This document shows positions 8,760 to 17,213 of a stretch of DNA of 64,000 nucleotides, piece after piece. Made by a program: the position numbers and the translations under genes. The stretch comes from JBGTFE01 sp041747435 (lineage in GTDB: Bacteria; Acidobacteriota; Blastocatellia; Pyrinomonadales; Pyrinomonadaceae). Position 1 is the stretch's first letter; each line of letters opens with the position of its first letter. The stretch is taken from the NCBI GenBank assembly GCA_041747435.1, contig JBGTFE010000059.1, forward strand, positions 1 through 64,000. Direction: 5' to 3'. The notes under the pieces were generated by a model that saw only the letters and a list, made by a program, of their open reading frames with translations, had not been told where the DNA came from and did no database searches.

Positions 8760-10115
8760 GTGAACGAAGTAGTACCAACCCACGAGGCTGCCCATGGCGG
8801 CAAGGAAATTTATACCCACTTTCAGGTCGGACCTGCGGAGTATGTATCGGCGCGCGAAGAAGCGCCGGAAATAAAACGATGCTGCGCGATCCATCCTGAA
8901 TATCCGATCTTCTACGTATGCCTGGTTTGCGGAAGTATGTTTTGCAGATTCTGCCCGGCATCGCAGGAAGGCGGATCAAAAGCCTGTCCGTTTTGCGGCG
9001 GTCAATGCGGTTTGGTTGCCGGGGAGCAATCGAAATCGGGCGAGCGAACGATAGCAAAGTACGATGATCAAACCGGCGCGGCGACCGAAACCGCGAAACC
9101 GGAGATAAAAACGGTCAGCGTAAAGCTCTATTTCACCGATTTTATTACAGCGATGAAATACCCGTTCAACTTTCCGATAAGCCTGATAGCAGGCGCGGTT
9201 CTGTTCTTCATTTTGATCTTTGGTCAAATTATTCTCGTTTTCGGCGGCGGCTGGGCGGCACTTTTTTCGTTGGTCGTGTTTGCCGTGATGATGATGTTGA
9301 AATTCGGTGTGCTCTTCAAAACGATCGAAAATTTCACCCGGGCGAATTTTCGCGAAGGCTTTCTTCCTCGTGTAAAAAAATTTACGATCTTCGAGGATTT
9401 TCTCAATCCGTTAATCGCAAGTATCGGCGTTTATACTGTCTCTTTTGGACTATTTATTTTGATCGCGGTTTCGTTGGGAATGTATGCGTGGTTCGCATTC
9501 GCCGAAGATACGCAAACGATAGAAGACGAGATGCGATTGAGAGGAACTCAAATAAATTCGACTTTGAGTGCGAATGAATCCGATAAAACATTGTCAAAAA
9601 TGCGCGAAATGCAGCTTAAAGAAATGATCGATCAAGCACGTCTTCGTCAATTTGAATCGGTTTTCGGGCACAATCATCTGCTCGAAAGCGAGCAGCTCGG
9701 AAAATTCGTAAAATCCGTTTTGAATCTTACGATCACTTATCAAATGCCTCTATTTTTTGCTTTTATCCTGGGATTTTTGTATTTTCCCGCCGTTTGCATG
9801 ACGCTCGATAAAAACCGCTCGTTTTGGGAGATCCTTCAATTCCGCGCCGCTTTGAGAGAGATCAGAAGTCTTGGTTTCGATTATATTAAGATCGTTCTGC
9901 TCAGTTTTGGATTTATTGTGATTCTATTGAGCGCCGCTGTCGGACTTTATTCGATATTTAACGCGTTAGAGTTTCCGGTTGTCGGAATCCTTTCGGCTTT
10001 GATAGCCGCGAGCTTTTTATTTTTTTACTTTTGGCTGGTGACCTCAGCGATTGTCGGGATGGTTATTTGTAAGCGAAACGAAAATTTCGACCGAAAAATT
10101 CCCATTCTTCCATAA
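8760..10115 (+). CDS. Cys-rich zinc-binding polytopic membrane protein
   Basis: A 451-residue protein beginning with GTG; no ATG fits in frame near the start. Residues about 35-85 form a B-box-like Cys/His cluster (CCAIHPEYPIFYVCLVCG, then CRFC and CPFCGGQC). The rest contains about six hydrophobic helices in two groups (about 135-185 and 215-450) separated by a charged loop, resembling Yip1/DUF4013-like proteins. The role is unknown. The adjacent downstream gene has the same plan, so the two are probably a tandem duplication and may work together. Confidence 0.75.
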   Translation: MNEVVPTHEAAHGGKEIYTHFQVGPAEYVSAREEAPEIKRCCAIHPEYPIFYVCLVCGSMFCRFCPASQEGGSKACPFCGGQCGLVAGEQSKSGERTIAKYDDQTGAATETAKPEIKTVSVKLYFTDFITAMKYPFNFPISLIAGAVLFFILIFGQIILVFGGGWAALFSLVVFAVMMMLKFGVLFKTIENFTRANFREGFLPRVKKFTIFEDFLNPLIASIGVYTVSFGLFILIAVSLGMYAWFAFAEDTQTIEDEMRLRGTQINSTLSANESDKTLSKMREMQLKEMIDQARLRQFESVFGHNHLLESEQLGKFVKSVLNLTITYQMPLFFAFILGFLYFPAVCMTLDKNRSFWEILQFRAALREIRSLGFDYIKIVLLSFGFIVILLSAAVGLYSIFNALEFPVVGILSALIAASFLFFYFWLVTSAIVGMVICKRNENFDRKIPILP

Positions 10116-10158
10116 AACGACTCCCGCAAACAACATAAAAAAGTGAGAAAAAGTAAAT

Positions 10159-11874
10159 ATGAATGTGAATAATTCGCAGGAAGTTTGGCAGATCGCCGTA
10201 AACGGCGAAATTTATGAAGCCAGTTTTGACGTAATGACTCAATGGATCTTCGAAGGTTCTTTGCTGCCGCAGGATAAAGTTCGCCGCGGAAACCTGCGTT
10301 GGCTCGATGCGGGAAAGATCCCGTCGCTCGTAAGCTTTTTTAATGCGAAAGAAAACGGAGAGCCGCTGCCGCAGATTCCGATTTCTTTAACGGAAGCGCA
10401 AACGATCTCAGAAATTCCGGCTGCTGCTCAGACTTTTCCACCGATCAACGATTCTGCTTCGAATCCAAATTTTCCTCCCGCTCAAAATATAAACCCGCCG
10501 CATGTAAATGAACAAAAATCCGATGGATGTGTGATACACGCCGACGCCGAACCGCGATTCCTGTGCGATACGTGCGGCAGTCTTTTATGCGGCGCATGCC
10601 CGAAAGGCTACGGAGGAAACGTCAAGATCTGTCCGATGTGCGGCTCGATGTGTTCGTCTATTCACCAGCTTCAGCAGCAGCAAGCCGTAACCTTTCAATA
10701 TCAAAGCGATATGAACGAAGGCTTCGGCTTTACTGATTTTGGACGCGCGTTTTCTTATCCTTTCAAATTCAAAGCCAGTCTCATTTTCGGCGCGATAATG
10801 TTTATGTTTTTCACGCTCGGACAATCGGCGTCAGGTTCGGGAAGCTTTTTTATGATGGCGGCAGCAATTTTTTGCGTAATGCTGTCGAATATGCTGACGT
10901 TCGGTATTTTGGCAAACACCGTCGAGAATTTCGCGCAAGGCAAAGTCGGCGGAAATTTTATGCCGAGCTTTGACGATTTTTCGATTTGGGACGATGTTGT
11001 TCACCCGTTTTTCCTCAGCATCGCGGCGTGGGTAGTTTCGTTCGGACTGATGCTGGCGATTGTCGCCGGCGCGGCTTGGTATATGTGGAGTACCGTAATG
11101 AGCTCAATGAACGAGTCGATGCAATCATTGCCCGTTGCGATGAGCGATTCGAAAAATATTGAGAATAGCGCTCCGACTGCGCCTAATGCAGCCGTTGAAA
11201 GATGGGAAAAGATGCTCGATGAAGCGGAAAGAAAAAACGAGGAAACGCGTAAGATGGCTGAAGAAGCTGCCGAAGGTCGAACGCTTCCGCCTGGCAACAG
11301 CGGGTTTCCGAAGGGCGCGACAAATCAAAATTCGTCGATCAATCCGCTGCGTCCTAACAGCGAAGAAGAACAGTTTCAGGATCTGCAGGAAACGATGAAT
11401 AAGGCTCGCGTCGATAGCTTGAAAGCTTCGGCTGGCGAAGGTCCTGAAATGCCCGGTTTAATGTCGCCACAGGTTATTATGAGCCTCGTGAAAACGATCG
11501 GTATTATCATTGTTCCTGTATTTTTGTGCTTGATCTGGGGATTGTTCTATTACCCGGCGGCGTGCGCCGTTGCGGGTTACACGCGCTCGTTTTGGGCGAC
11601 GCTCAATCCGCTCGTCGGTTTGGACACGATCAAGCTCCTTGGATTCGATTACGCAAAAATACTTTTGATGAAGCTGATCCTGATAATTATCGTGGGAATC
11701 GCGGGCGGAATTCTGAGCGTCATCTTCGCGCCGTTCGACTTGCCGCGAATGGGAAATCTTCCGGCGATCGCGATCGGAAGTTTGGTGACGTTTTACTGCT
11801 CGATCGTATTTTCAGTGGTTTTGGGCTACGCGCTTTATAAAAATGCGGAAAAAATGAACTTGTTCCGAGGATAA
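10159..11874 (+). CDS. GYF-like plus zinc-binding polytopic membrane protein, paralogue of the preceding gene
   Basis: A 571-residue protein. An N-terminal GYF-like module (about 1-60, with QIAVNGEIYE and a WIFEGSLLPQD stretch) is followed by a Pro/Asn-rich linker. A Cys/His cluster (about 120-160, CDTCGS, CGACP, CPMCGSMC) and a polytopic membrane region matching its upstream neighbour complete it. A polar insertion rich in Glu, Asn and Pro (about 325-420) splits the membrane region. GYF_2 domains in bacteria often accompany membrane proteins of unknown function. A good terminator follows, so the two genes probably form an operon. Confidence 0.75.
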   Translation: MNVNNSQEVWQIAVNGEIYEASFDVMTQWIFEGSLLPQDKVRRGNLRWLDAGKIPSLVSFFNAKENGEPLPQIPISLTEAQTISEIPAAAQTFPPINDSASNPNFPPAQNINPPHVNEQKSDGCVIHADAEPRFLCDTCGSLLCGACPKGYGGNVKICPMCGSMCSSIHQLQQQQAVTFQYQSDMNEGFGFTDFGRAFSYPFKFKASLIFGAIMFMFFTLGQSASGSGSFFMMAAAIFCVMLSNMLTFGILANTVENFAQGKVGGNFMPSFDDFSIWDDVVHPFFLSIAAWVVSFGLMLAIVAGAAWYMWSTVMSSMNESMQSLPVAMSDSKNIENSAPTAPNAAVERWEKMLDEAERKNEETRKMAEEAAEGRTLPPGNSGFPKGATNQNSSINPLRPNSEEEQFQDLQETMNKARVDSLKASAGEGPEMPGLMSPQVIMSLVKTIGIIIVPVFLCLIWGLFYYPAACAVAGYTRSFWATLNPLVGLDTIKLLGFDYAKILLMKLILIIIVGIAGGILSVIFAPFDLPRMGNLPAIAIGSLVTFYCSIVFSVVLGYALYKNAEKMNLFRG

Positions 11875-11907
11875 GTTGATTGCCGAAGATGCGGAATCAA
11901 CAGCTGC

Positions 11908-11952
11908 AACACTAAATAACTCGAACAACGACGAATTATTTAGTGTTTTTTC
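11908..11952 (+). terminator. Rho-independent terminator
   Basis: A perfect 12-bp inverted repeat (11908-11919 with 11936-11947) with a 16-base loop runs into a T-tract. It lies 34 bases after the stop of the GYF membrane protein and closes that operon. Confidence 0.85.
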
Positions 11953-12077
11953 CATTTTCTTTCGGAAGAAACTCATTTTCTTTCGGAAAAAGTTCGTTTT
12001 TCTCGCAAGAATTTCATTTTCTATCGGAAGAATTTCATTTTCTTTCGGAAGAAATTCATTTTTCTCGTAAGAAATTT
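11953..12077. repeat. Tandem array of about six 20-21-bp units, some forming small hairpins
   Basis: The unit is approximately CATTTTCTTTCGGAAGAAAT. Several copies fold as TTTCTT/AAGAAA around a TCGG loop; two copies carry CTCGCAAG or CTCGTAAG with compensating changes. An open frame through the array encodes only low-complexity Phe/Arg/Lys residues and is not a gene. The rest of the gap to ftsY (12078-12224) contains a pyrimidine-rich stretch (about 12146-12190) and no recognisable gene. Confidence 0.75.
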
Positions 12078-12224
12078 ACTTTCCGGTGAACGCGAGCTTG
12101 CGTCTCTTCTTTTGGAAGACATTTCTTGTGTAAATTCACGTCGCCGGACTTTTTCGCTTTTTCACTTTTTCACGCTTTCACTTTTTATCTATAATCGAAA
12201 CTTTGAATCTCGAACCGATTACAT

Positions 12225-13259
12225 ATGTCATTTTGGCGAAGAAAAAAAGACGAAGATAAATTTTCGACCTCAGTTTTGGGTTTGGACAAATCCATCGAAG
12301 AGCTCAAGGCGCAGGAAGAAGCCGTCGAACGCGAGATCGGTGTGCGTTTTACGAAAGCGATCGAAAAAACGCGCCATTCGATAAACAATAAGCTCGACAC
12401 CATCTTTGAAAACCGGAAAAAGATCGATGAAGCATTTCTGGACGAACTCGAAGAAATGCTCATTTCGACGGACATCGGCGTGGCGACGACTGTGCAAATT
12501 CTCGAAGCGATCCGAAAAGGCGTTTCGAGAGAAGAGATCAGCGATCTCAGCGCGTTAAAAGCGCTGATGAAGCGCGAGCTTTTGGACATTCTTCATCACA
12601 GCGAAGAACGCGGCGTCGCCGACGAAACGAAATACGATCTCGAGATAAAACCCTATGTTTTGATGGTTGTCGGCGTTAACGGCGTCGGCAAAACGACAAC
12701 AATCGGCAAGCTTGCGCAGCGCATAAAAATGGAAGGAAACGAAATTTTGATCTGCGCCGCCGACACTTTTCGCGCCGCCGCTTCCGAGCAATTGGAAATT
12801 TGGTCGCAGCGTGCCGGTGTTCCGCTTATCCAGCAAAAACAGGGAACCGATCCGGCGGCGGTTTTGTTTGACGCGCTGAAATCCGCGAAAGCGCGAAACG
12901 CAGATGTTCTTATTGTCGACACCGCCGGACGCCTGCACAACAAATCGAATCTGATGGCGGAGCTTGAAAAAATGAAACGCATTGCCGCTCGGGAAGTTGA
13001 GAGTGCGCCGCACGAAACTTTACTTGTGATCGACGCCGTCACCGGGCAAAACGGACTCGAGCAGGCGCGCCAATTCATGCGCGTCGCGGACGTTACCGGC
13101 ATTGTTCTAACCAAGCTCGACGGCACCGCAAAAGGCGGAATCGCCGTCGCCATCGCCAAAGAACTAAATCTCCCGATCCGCTACGTCGGCATCGGCGAAA
13201 CGGTCAACGATCTGATGGTTTTCGATCCGGAAAGTTATGTTAATGGTTTGTTTAATTAG
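12225..13259 (+). CDS. ftsY: Signal recognition particle receptor FtsY
   Basis: A 344-residue GTPase that receives ribosome-nascent chain-SRP complexes at the inner membrane. It has a short charged N-terminus instead of the long acidic A domain of E. coli, then the helical N domain (about 15-130) and the G domain with GVNGVGKTTT, DTFRAAA, DTAGR and TKLDG. The C-terminus ends in the usual short helix (MVFDPESYVNGLFN). It is followed after 12 bases by a toxin-antitoxin pair, beyond which a diverged second copy of its last 18 codons is found. Confidence 0.96.
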   Translation: MSFWRRKKDEDKFSTSVLGLDKSIEELKAQEEAVEREIGVRFTKAIEKTRHSINNKLDTIFENRKKIDEAFLDELEEMLISTDIGVATTVQILEAIRKGVSREEISDLSALKALMKRELLDILHHSEERGVADETKYDLEIKPYVLMVVGVNGVGKTTTIGKLAQRIKMEGNEILICAADTFRAAASEQLEIWSQRAGVPLIQQKQGTDPAAVLFDALKSAKARNADVLIVDTAGRLHNKSNLMAELEKMKRIAAREVESAPHETLLVIDAVTGQNGLEQARQFMRVADVTGIVLTKLDGTAKGGIAVAIAKELNLPIRYVGIGETVNDLMVFDPESYVNGLFN

Positions 13260-13271
13260 GAGGTTCTAAAG

Positions 13272-13523
13272 ATGACACAAACAATTGAAGCGATTTATCA
13301 AAATGGAATGTTTAAGCCTTTAAATCCGATTTCGGAAGAAATTGCGGAAGGCGAAAAAGTAAAATTGGTTGTCGAAACCGAACAGGAAAACGAAGAAGTA
13401 AATCCGATTATGAAACTTGCGGAAAATTTCTACGACGGTTTATCGGAAGAAGACATAAAAGAAATTGAAAAAATCGCGCTTGACCGTTCAAATTTTTTTG
13501 GAGACAGAAAGCCTAATGAATGA
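13272..13523 (+). CDS. DUF104-type antitoxin
   Basis: An 83-residue protein whose N-terminus (IEAIYQNGMFKPLNP) matches the DUF104/AF2212-like antitoxin family, which pairs with PIN toxins. The acidic helical C-terminus (about 40-83) would be the toxin-binding tail. A perfect AGGAGG ribosome site at the end of ftsY precedes it, so it could be translated from the ftsY transcript. It overlaps the toxin start by 8 bases, as is usual for co-translated pairs. Confidence 0.85.
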   Translation: MTQTIEAIYQNGMFKPLNPISEEIAEGEKVKLVVETEQENEEVNPIMKLAENFYDGLSEEDIKEIEKIALDRSNFFGDRKPNE

Positions 13524-13920
13524 AGTTTTGCTCGATACGGATACACTTTCATTTTTTCTGAGAAACGTTCCGAAAGTTATGGCGGAAGCCAATAACTATT
13601 TGAAATTTCACAAAGGTTTTACTTTTTCCGTTATTACGAATTTCGAGATTTTACGCGGACTGAAAATTAAGAATGCTCAACGTCAAATCAAAACCTTTCA
13701 ATTGATTCGACAACAAAGCAGAGAAATAAATTTATCCGATGATATTGTAATTCGCGCCGCCGATATATACGCGGATTTATACAAACGCGGATTGCTCATT
13801 TTGGATGCCGATATTTTGATCGCCGCAACCGCTTTGGAAAATAATTTAGCGGTTGTAACGAATAATGAAAGTCATTTTAGTCGAATCACAGGTTTGCAGG
13901 TTTTGAATTGGAATAAATAA
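13516..13920 (+). CDS. PIN-domain ribonuclease toxin (VapC-like)
   Basis: A 134-residue PIN protein. The start at 13516 is chosen because it places the first acidic residue in the usual position (LLDTDTLSFFLR). Other expected acidic residues are Glu in NFEILRG and Asp in LDADILIAA; the C-terminus has the TNNESHF motif of VapC toxins. It probably cleaves tRNA or rRNA when free of its antitoxin. The pair lies exactly between the intact ftsY end and a second ftsY-like tail, which suggests it arrived as a unit. Confidence 0.88.
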   Translation: MNEVLLDTDTLSFFLRNVPKVMAEANNYLKFHKGFTFSVITNFEILRGLKIKNAQRQIKTFQLIRQQSREINLSDDIVIRAADIYADLYKRGLLILDADILIAATALENNLAVVTNNESHFSRITGLQVLNWNK

Positions 13921-13922
13921 AA

Positions 13923-13979
13923 GTTGACAACCTGATGGTCTTTGACGCGGAAGATTATATGAACGGATTGTTTAATTGA
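13923..13979 (+). pseudogene. Diverged duplicate of the ftsY 3' end
   Basis: Nineteen codons translate as VDNLMVFDAEDYMNGLFN then stop. The end of ftsY (13203-13259) reads VNDLMVFDPESYVNGLFN then stop. By my count about 40 of the 54 coding bases match, with many synonymous changes, so this is an ftsY tail from a different lineage and not a recent local copy. No start or upstream ftsY sequence accompanies it. It marks the right edge of the segment that carries the toxin-antitoxin pair. Confidence 0.85.
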
Positions 13980-13993
13980 GAAGAAGATTCAAT

Positions 13994-15271
13994 ATGGTTG
14001 AATTTAAGAAAAAAATTGATACTGATGAGTATTATTTAGTAATAAACAATGAAGAAATTAAAGGGGTAGATATTGAAGCATCGTCATTTTTAACTTCTTC
14101 TTTTAATCTTAATATTTCTAGTAGGGAAATTGGCGAGTATGTAATTACCCTTCTTGAAGAGAATAACGAATTATCAAAATCAAATCTTTTAACTATTAAT
14201 AACTGGGGGAATTTAAATACCGCAGAAGTTAATTTAGTTTGTTTTACGAGAAACCAAGAGTGTGAGTTTAGAATCTTTTATAATTTAGTGAAATGGTTCC
14301 ATTCATTCAGTTTTGAAGATTATTATATTGAGTTTTCTCGTATTTTTGGAATCGAAATTTTTGCAGTCAACAAAACTGATTTTACTGAACATCAAGATAT
14401 TTTTGAACTCAGATTGAGTTTTGATATATGGGATAGAGAAGGTAGTTTGTTAGATGAAATTTTAGAATCTTATAAATTAATAACAAAATTTCATCAAGAA
14501 GCTATAAACAGACTTACAACTTCAATCTCTCAAAAAATGCTTACAGTTTTCGATTTTCCAAAAGATTCAAAAACTGCCTGTGAGCAATATCTTTTATATT
14601 TTGCTCAATTTCTCCAAGATTTAGGAATAAACGCAACTTCAAATTTGAAAGAAGAAGCTGGAAAAGTACTTTTTTCAGTAACTCCAACTGATGACAAAGA
14701 AGCATTAGACAAAATTCGTGAAGCACTTGCCGTTTATTTGAATTTGCCTTCCAGTCCGATTGTTTATGATGAAAGTTTTGCGGCAATGAGATTGCAACAG
14801 CAAATCGAAAATCTCCAACATGCTCAAAAAATGGCGGTGAGAGAACTGCAATTTACTGAAAAACTCTTAGTTGCGCAATTCGGAACAATTCAAGAGAAAA
14901 ACATAATCATTTCTCAAAAAGATTCGGTAATCGAACAGCAAAACAAAGTCATCGAGAAAATTACAAGCAAATCAATAATGATGGATTCGCTTGAAAATAA
15001 AGAAGAGTTTGAAAAGATTTTTGACGGCTTAGAGGTTGGTGAAAGTAAAGATTTAAATGAAAAACTCGGAATTAAATTTAATCCAATAACTTCGATAAAA
15101 ACTTTTGGTAAAAAACTAGCTGGAAAGGACAATGAAATAACGTCACTAAATTTAGAACAGCCCGAACCTGATAAAACCAAGCTCGAAAAAATTTTAGAAA
15201 ATGTATCCGAAGATAATATTCATGAAGAAACTGATTGGGGCGAATCTGTTGGAAAAGAGATAATTGAATAA
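13994..15271 (+). CDS. AT-rich orphan protein with a coiled coil, function unknown
   Basis: I do not recognise this 425-residue protein. The ATG at 13994 is preferred because a GAGAAGAAG purine run precedes it; an upstream in-frame start would use the ftsY-tail region. It is soluble, acidic and Asn/Ile/Phe-rich. The first half looks globular. Residues about 260-330 form a Gln/Glu/Lys coiled coil (MRLQQQIENLQHAQKMAV), and the tail is acidic. Base composition is clearly more AT-rich than neighbouring genes. With the adjacent duplicated ftsY tail this points to horizontal acquisition. It overlaps ribD by 8 bases. Confidence 0.7.
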   Translation: MVEFKKKIDTDEYYLVINNEEIKGVDIEASSFLTSSFNLNISSREIGEYVITLLEENNELSKSNLLTINNWGNLNTAEVNLVCFTRNQECEFRIFYNLVKWFHSFSFEDYYIEFSRIFGIEIFAVNKTDFTEHQDIFELRLSFDIWDREGSLLDEILESYKLITKFHQEAINRLTTSISQKMLTVFDFPKDSKTACEQYLLYFAQFLQDLGINATSNLKEEAGKVLFSVTPTDDKEALDKIREALAVYLNLPSSPIVYDESFAAMRLQQQIENLQHAQKMAVRELQFTEKLLVAQFGTIQEKNIIISQKDSVIEQQNKVIEKITSKSIMMDSLENKEEFEKIFDGLEVGESKDLNEKLGIKFNPITSIKTFGKKLAGKDNEITSLNLEQPEPDKTKLEKILENVSEDNIHEETDWGESVGKEIIE

Positions 15272-16364
15272 CGATTTTTCACAAATTGATTCACAATTGA
15301 CGCGGCGCGCTTTGCAGCTTGCGTCCTTTGGTGTCGGGCGGGTTTCGCCGAGCCCGCTTGTCGGCTGCGTTATCGTTTCAAAAGACGGTGAAATTGCCGG
15401 CGAAGGAACTTACATTTATGAAAATGTAACTCACGCGGAAATTCTTGCTTTGGAAAAAGCAGCCGAAAAAGCAAAAGGCGGAACGGCGTATGTTTCGCTC
15501 GAGCCGCACGCGCATTTTGGCAGAACCGAGCCCTGCACCGAAGCTTTGATAAATGCCGGGATAATACGCGTTGTCGCGCCGATCGAAGACCCGAATCCGC
15601 TTGTTTCCGGTAAAGGTTTCGCGCAATTACGAGCAAACGGAATCGAAGTTGTGACCGGAATTTTAGCCGAGGAAGCCGCGCGCATTAACGAAAAATTTAT
15701 TCTCTGGCACAAGCAGACGCGACCGTTTGTGCATCTGAAAATGGCGATGTCGCTCGACGGGAGAATCTCGCTCGGCAACAGTATTTCGACGATGCTTTCG
15801 GGTGAAAATGCGCTTCGACGCGTTCATGAACTGCGTCAAGAACATGATGCGATCCTCGTTGGCGGTAACACTGCTTTTATCGACGATCCATCTTTGACCG
15901 ACCGGAGCGGAAAACCGCGTCGCCGAAAACTTGTTCGCGTCATCTTGGATAATCGGCTGCAAATTCCGCTTGAATCAAATCTTGTTGTAACTGCACACCA
16001 AACACCGACGATCATCATTTCGAATTCCGTTGATGAGAAAAAGATCGATGAATTGAAATCAAAAGGCGTTGAGATCGTTCGTCAAAGCGCGCGCGATCTA
16101 AATGCGGTGTTGGCAGAATTGCGAAAGCGCGAACTGCAAAGCGTTTTGGTCGAAGGCGGAACAGAAGTCGCCGGCGCTTTTTGCGATGCGAAGTTGGTCG
16201 ATAAATTCTCGTTTATTATCGCACCGATCCTTATCGGAGGAAAATACGCGCCAGCCGCAATCGGCGGAAGCGGCTCGGCGTCGTTGGATGAATCGGTTCA
16301 GTTACGCGATCTGGAAATCAAAAGACACGGTGAAGATGTCGAAATTACCGCGTATCCGATCTAA
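15264..16364 (+). CDS. ribD: Bifunctional riboflavin biosynthesis deaminase/reductase RibD
   Basis: A 366-residue enzyme performing the second and third steps of riboflavin synthesis. The deaminase domain (about 1-145) has THAEI, with zinc ligand His and catalytic Glu. In the second zinc motif the usual EPC...C appears as EPHAHFGRTEPC, so the first Cys ligand is His. The reductase domain (about 150-366) has MAMSLDGRIS, GGNTAF, and EGGTEVAGAF. The start is a TTG inside the end of the orphan gene; no ATG is available. The TTG and overlap may be a consequence of the upstream insertion. Confidence 0.92.
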   Translation: MNNDFSQIDSQLTRRALQLASFGVGRVSPSPLVGCVIVSKDGEIAGEGTYIYENVTHAEILALEKAAEKAKGGTAYVSLEPHAHFGRTEPCTEALINAGIIRVVAPIEDPNPLVSGKGFAQLRANGIEVVTGILAEEAARINEKFILWHKQTRPFVHLKMAMSLDGRISLGNSISTMLSGENALRRVHELRQEHDAILVGGNTAFIDDPSLTDRSGKPRRRKLVRVILDNRLQIPLESNLVVTAHQTPTIIISNSVDEKKIDELKSKGVEIVRQSARDLNAVLAELRKRELQSVLVEGGTEVAGAFCDAKLVDKFSFIIAPILIGGKYAPAAIGGSGSASLDESVQLRDLEIKRHGEDVEITAYPI

Positions 16365-16367
16365 TAA

Positions 16368-17177
16368 ATGCGGAAAAAATCTTACGCAAAAAAATCCTTC
16401 GGACAGAATTTCCTAATTGATTCGAATTACGTAAATAGAATTATCAACGCGCTGGATCCGAAAGGAGGCGAAACAATAGTCGAAATCGGTGCCGGACGCG
16501 GCGCGTTGACCGAAAACCTGCTCGAAAGCGGTGCGAATGTGATCGCGATCGAGCTGGACGGAGATCTCGTTCCGGCTCTGCATCGTCAGTTTAGCGACCG
16601 CGAAAATTTTATATTGCTTGAAATCGATGCGCTCGATGCCGATTTTGCGGAAATTTTAGCTGGAAAAAAAGGGAAGCTGGTCGCAAATCTTCCGTACAAT
16701 ATTTCAACCGCTATACTTCAGAAATTGATCGCGCAGCGTGATTCATTTTCCGAGATGCTTTTGATGTTTCAGCGCGAAGTAGCCGAACGAATCACGGCAC
16801 AGCCGGGCAATTCGGCGCGTGGGTTTTTAAGCGTGTTGGTTGAAGGCTATCTCGAAACCGAAAAACTTTTTGACGTTCCGCCCCGCGCATTTCGTCCGGT
16901 TCCAAAGGTTTGGAGCTCGATGATGCGGTTTGTACCAAAAGCGGAGGTGGAAAAGGATGATGTTTTGTTTCGGAATCTTCTCAGTGCCGCGTTTGCGCAG
17001 CCGCGAAAAACGATCCTGAATAATCTAAAAAACGCGCCAAACACTTTGCAGATCGGCGATGCGGCAGCGCTTCTGGAAAATTGCGAGATTGATCCAAAAC
17101 GCCGCGCTGAAACTTTGACACTCGTGGAATGGGAGCGAATGGTCGGGGACATTCAAACAAAAAAGGCTGAGAATTAG
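16368..17177 (+). CDS. rsmA: 16S rRNA dimethyladenosine transferase RsmA (KsgA)
   Basis: A 269-residue SAM-dependent enzyme that dimethylates two adjacent adenines near the 3' end of 16S rRNA. It begins with the usual KKSFGQNFL, followed by the SAM site EIGAGRGALT and the catalytic NLPYNIS motif; the small C-terminal helical domain is complete. It begins 3 bases after ribD and is probably co-transcribed with it. Its stop codon lies in the loop of a terminator serving the convergent gene. Confidence 0.96.
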   Translation: MRKKSYAKKSFGQNFLIDSNYVNRIINALDPKGGETIVEIGAGRGALTENLLESGANVIAIELDGDLVPALHRQFSDRENFILLEIDALDADFAEILAGKKGKLVANLPYNISTAILQKLIAQRDSFSEMLLMFQREVAERITAQPGNSARGFLSVLVEGYLETEKLFDVPPRAFRPVPKVWSSMMRFVPKAEVEKDDVLFRNLLSAAFAQPRKTILNNLKNAPNTLQIGDAAALLENCEIDPKRRAETLTLVEWERMVGDIQTKKAEN

Positions 17178-17185
17178 TCAGCCTT
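17157..17185 (-). terminator. Rho-independent terminator for the reverse-strand peroxidase gene
   Basis: An 8-bp stem (17163-17170 with 17178-17185) is followed on the reverse strand by a run of T. It overlaps the last codons of rsmA, so the two convergent genes share this region. The + strand side lacks a proper T-tract. Confidence 0.75.
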
Positions 17186-17213
17186 CGATCAAAAAATTAA
17201 AGAATTTCGGAAC

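Noticed and set aside
11876..12070. A 64-codon + frame
   Set aside because: Its second half only translates the tandem hairpin array (Phe/Arg/Lys/Ser repeats) and it begins by overlapping the terminator.
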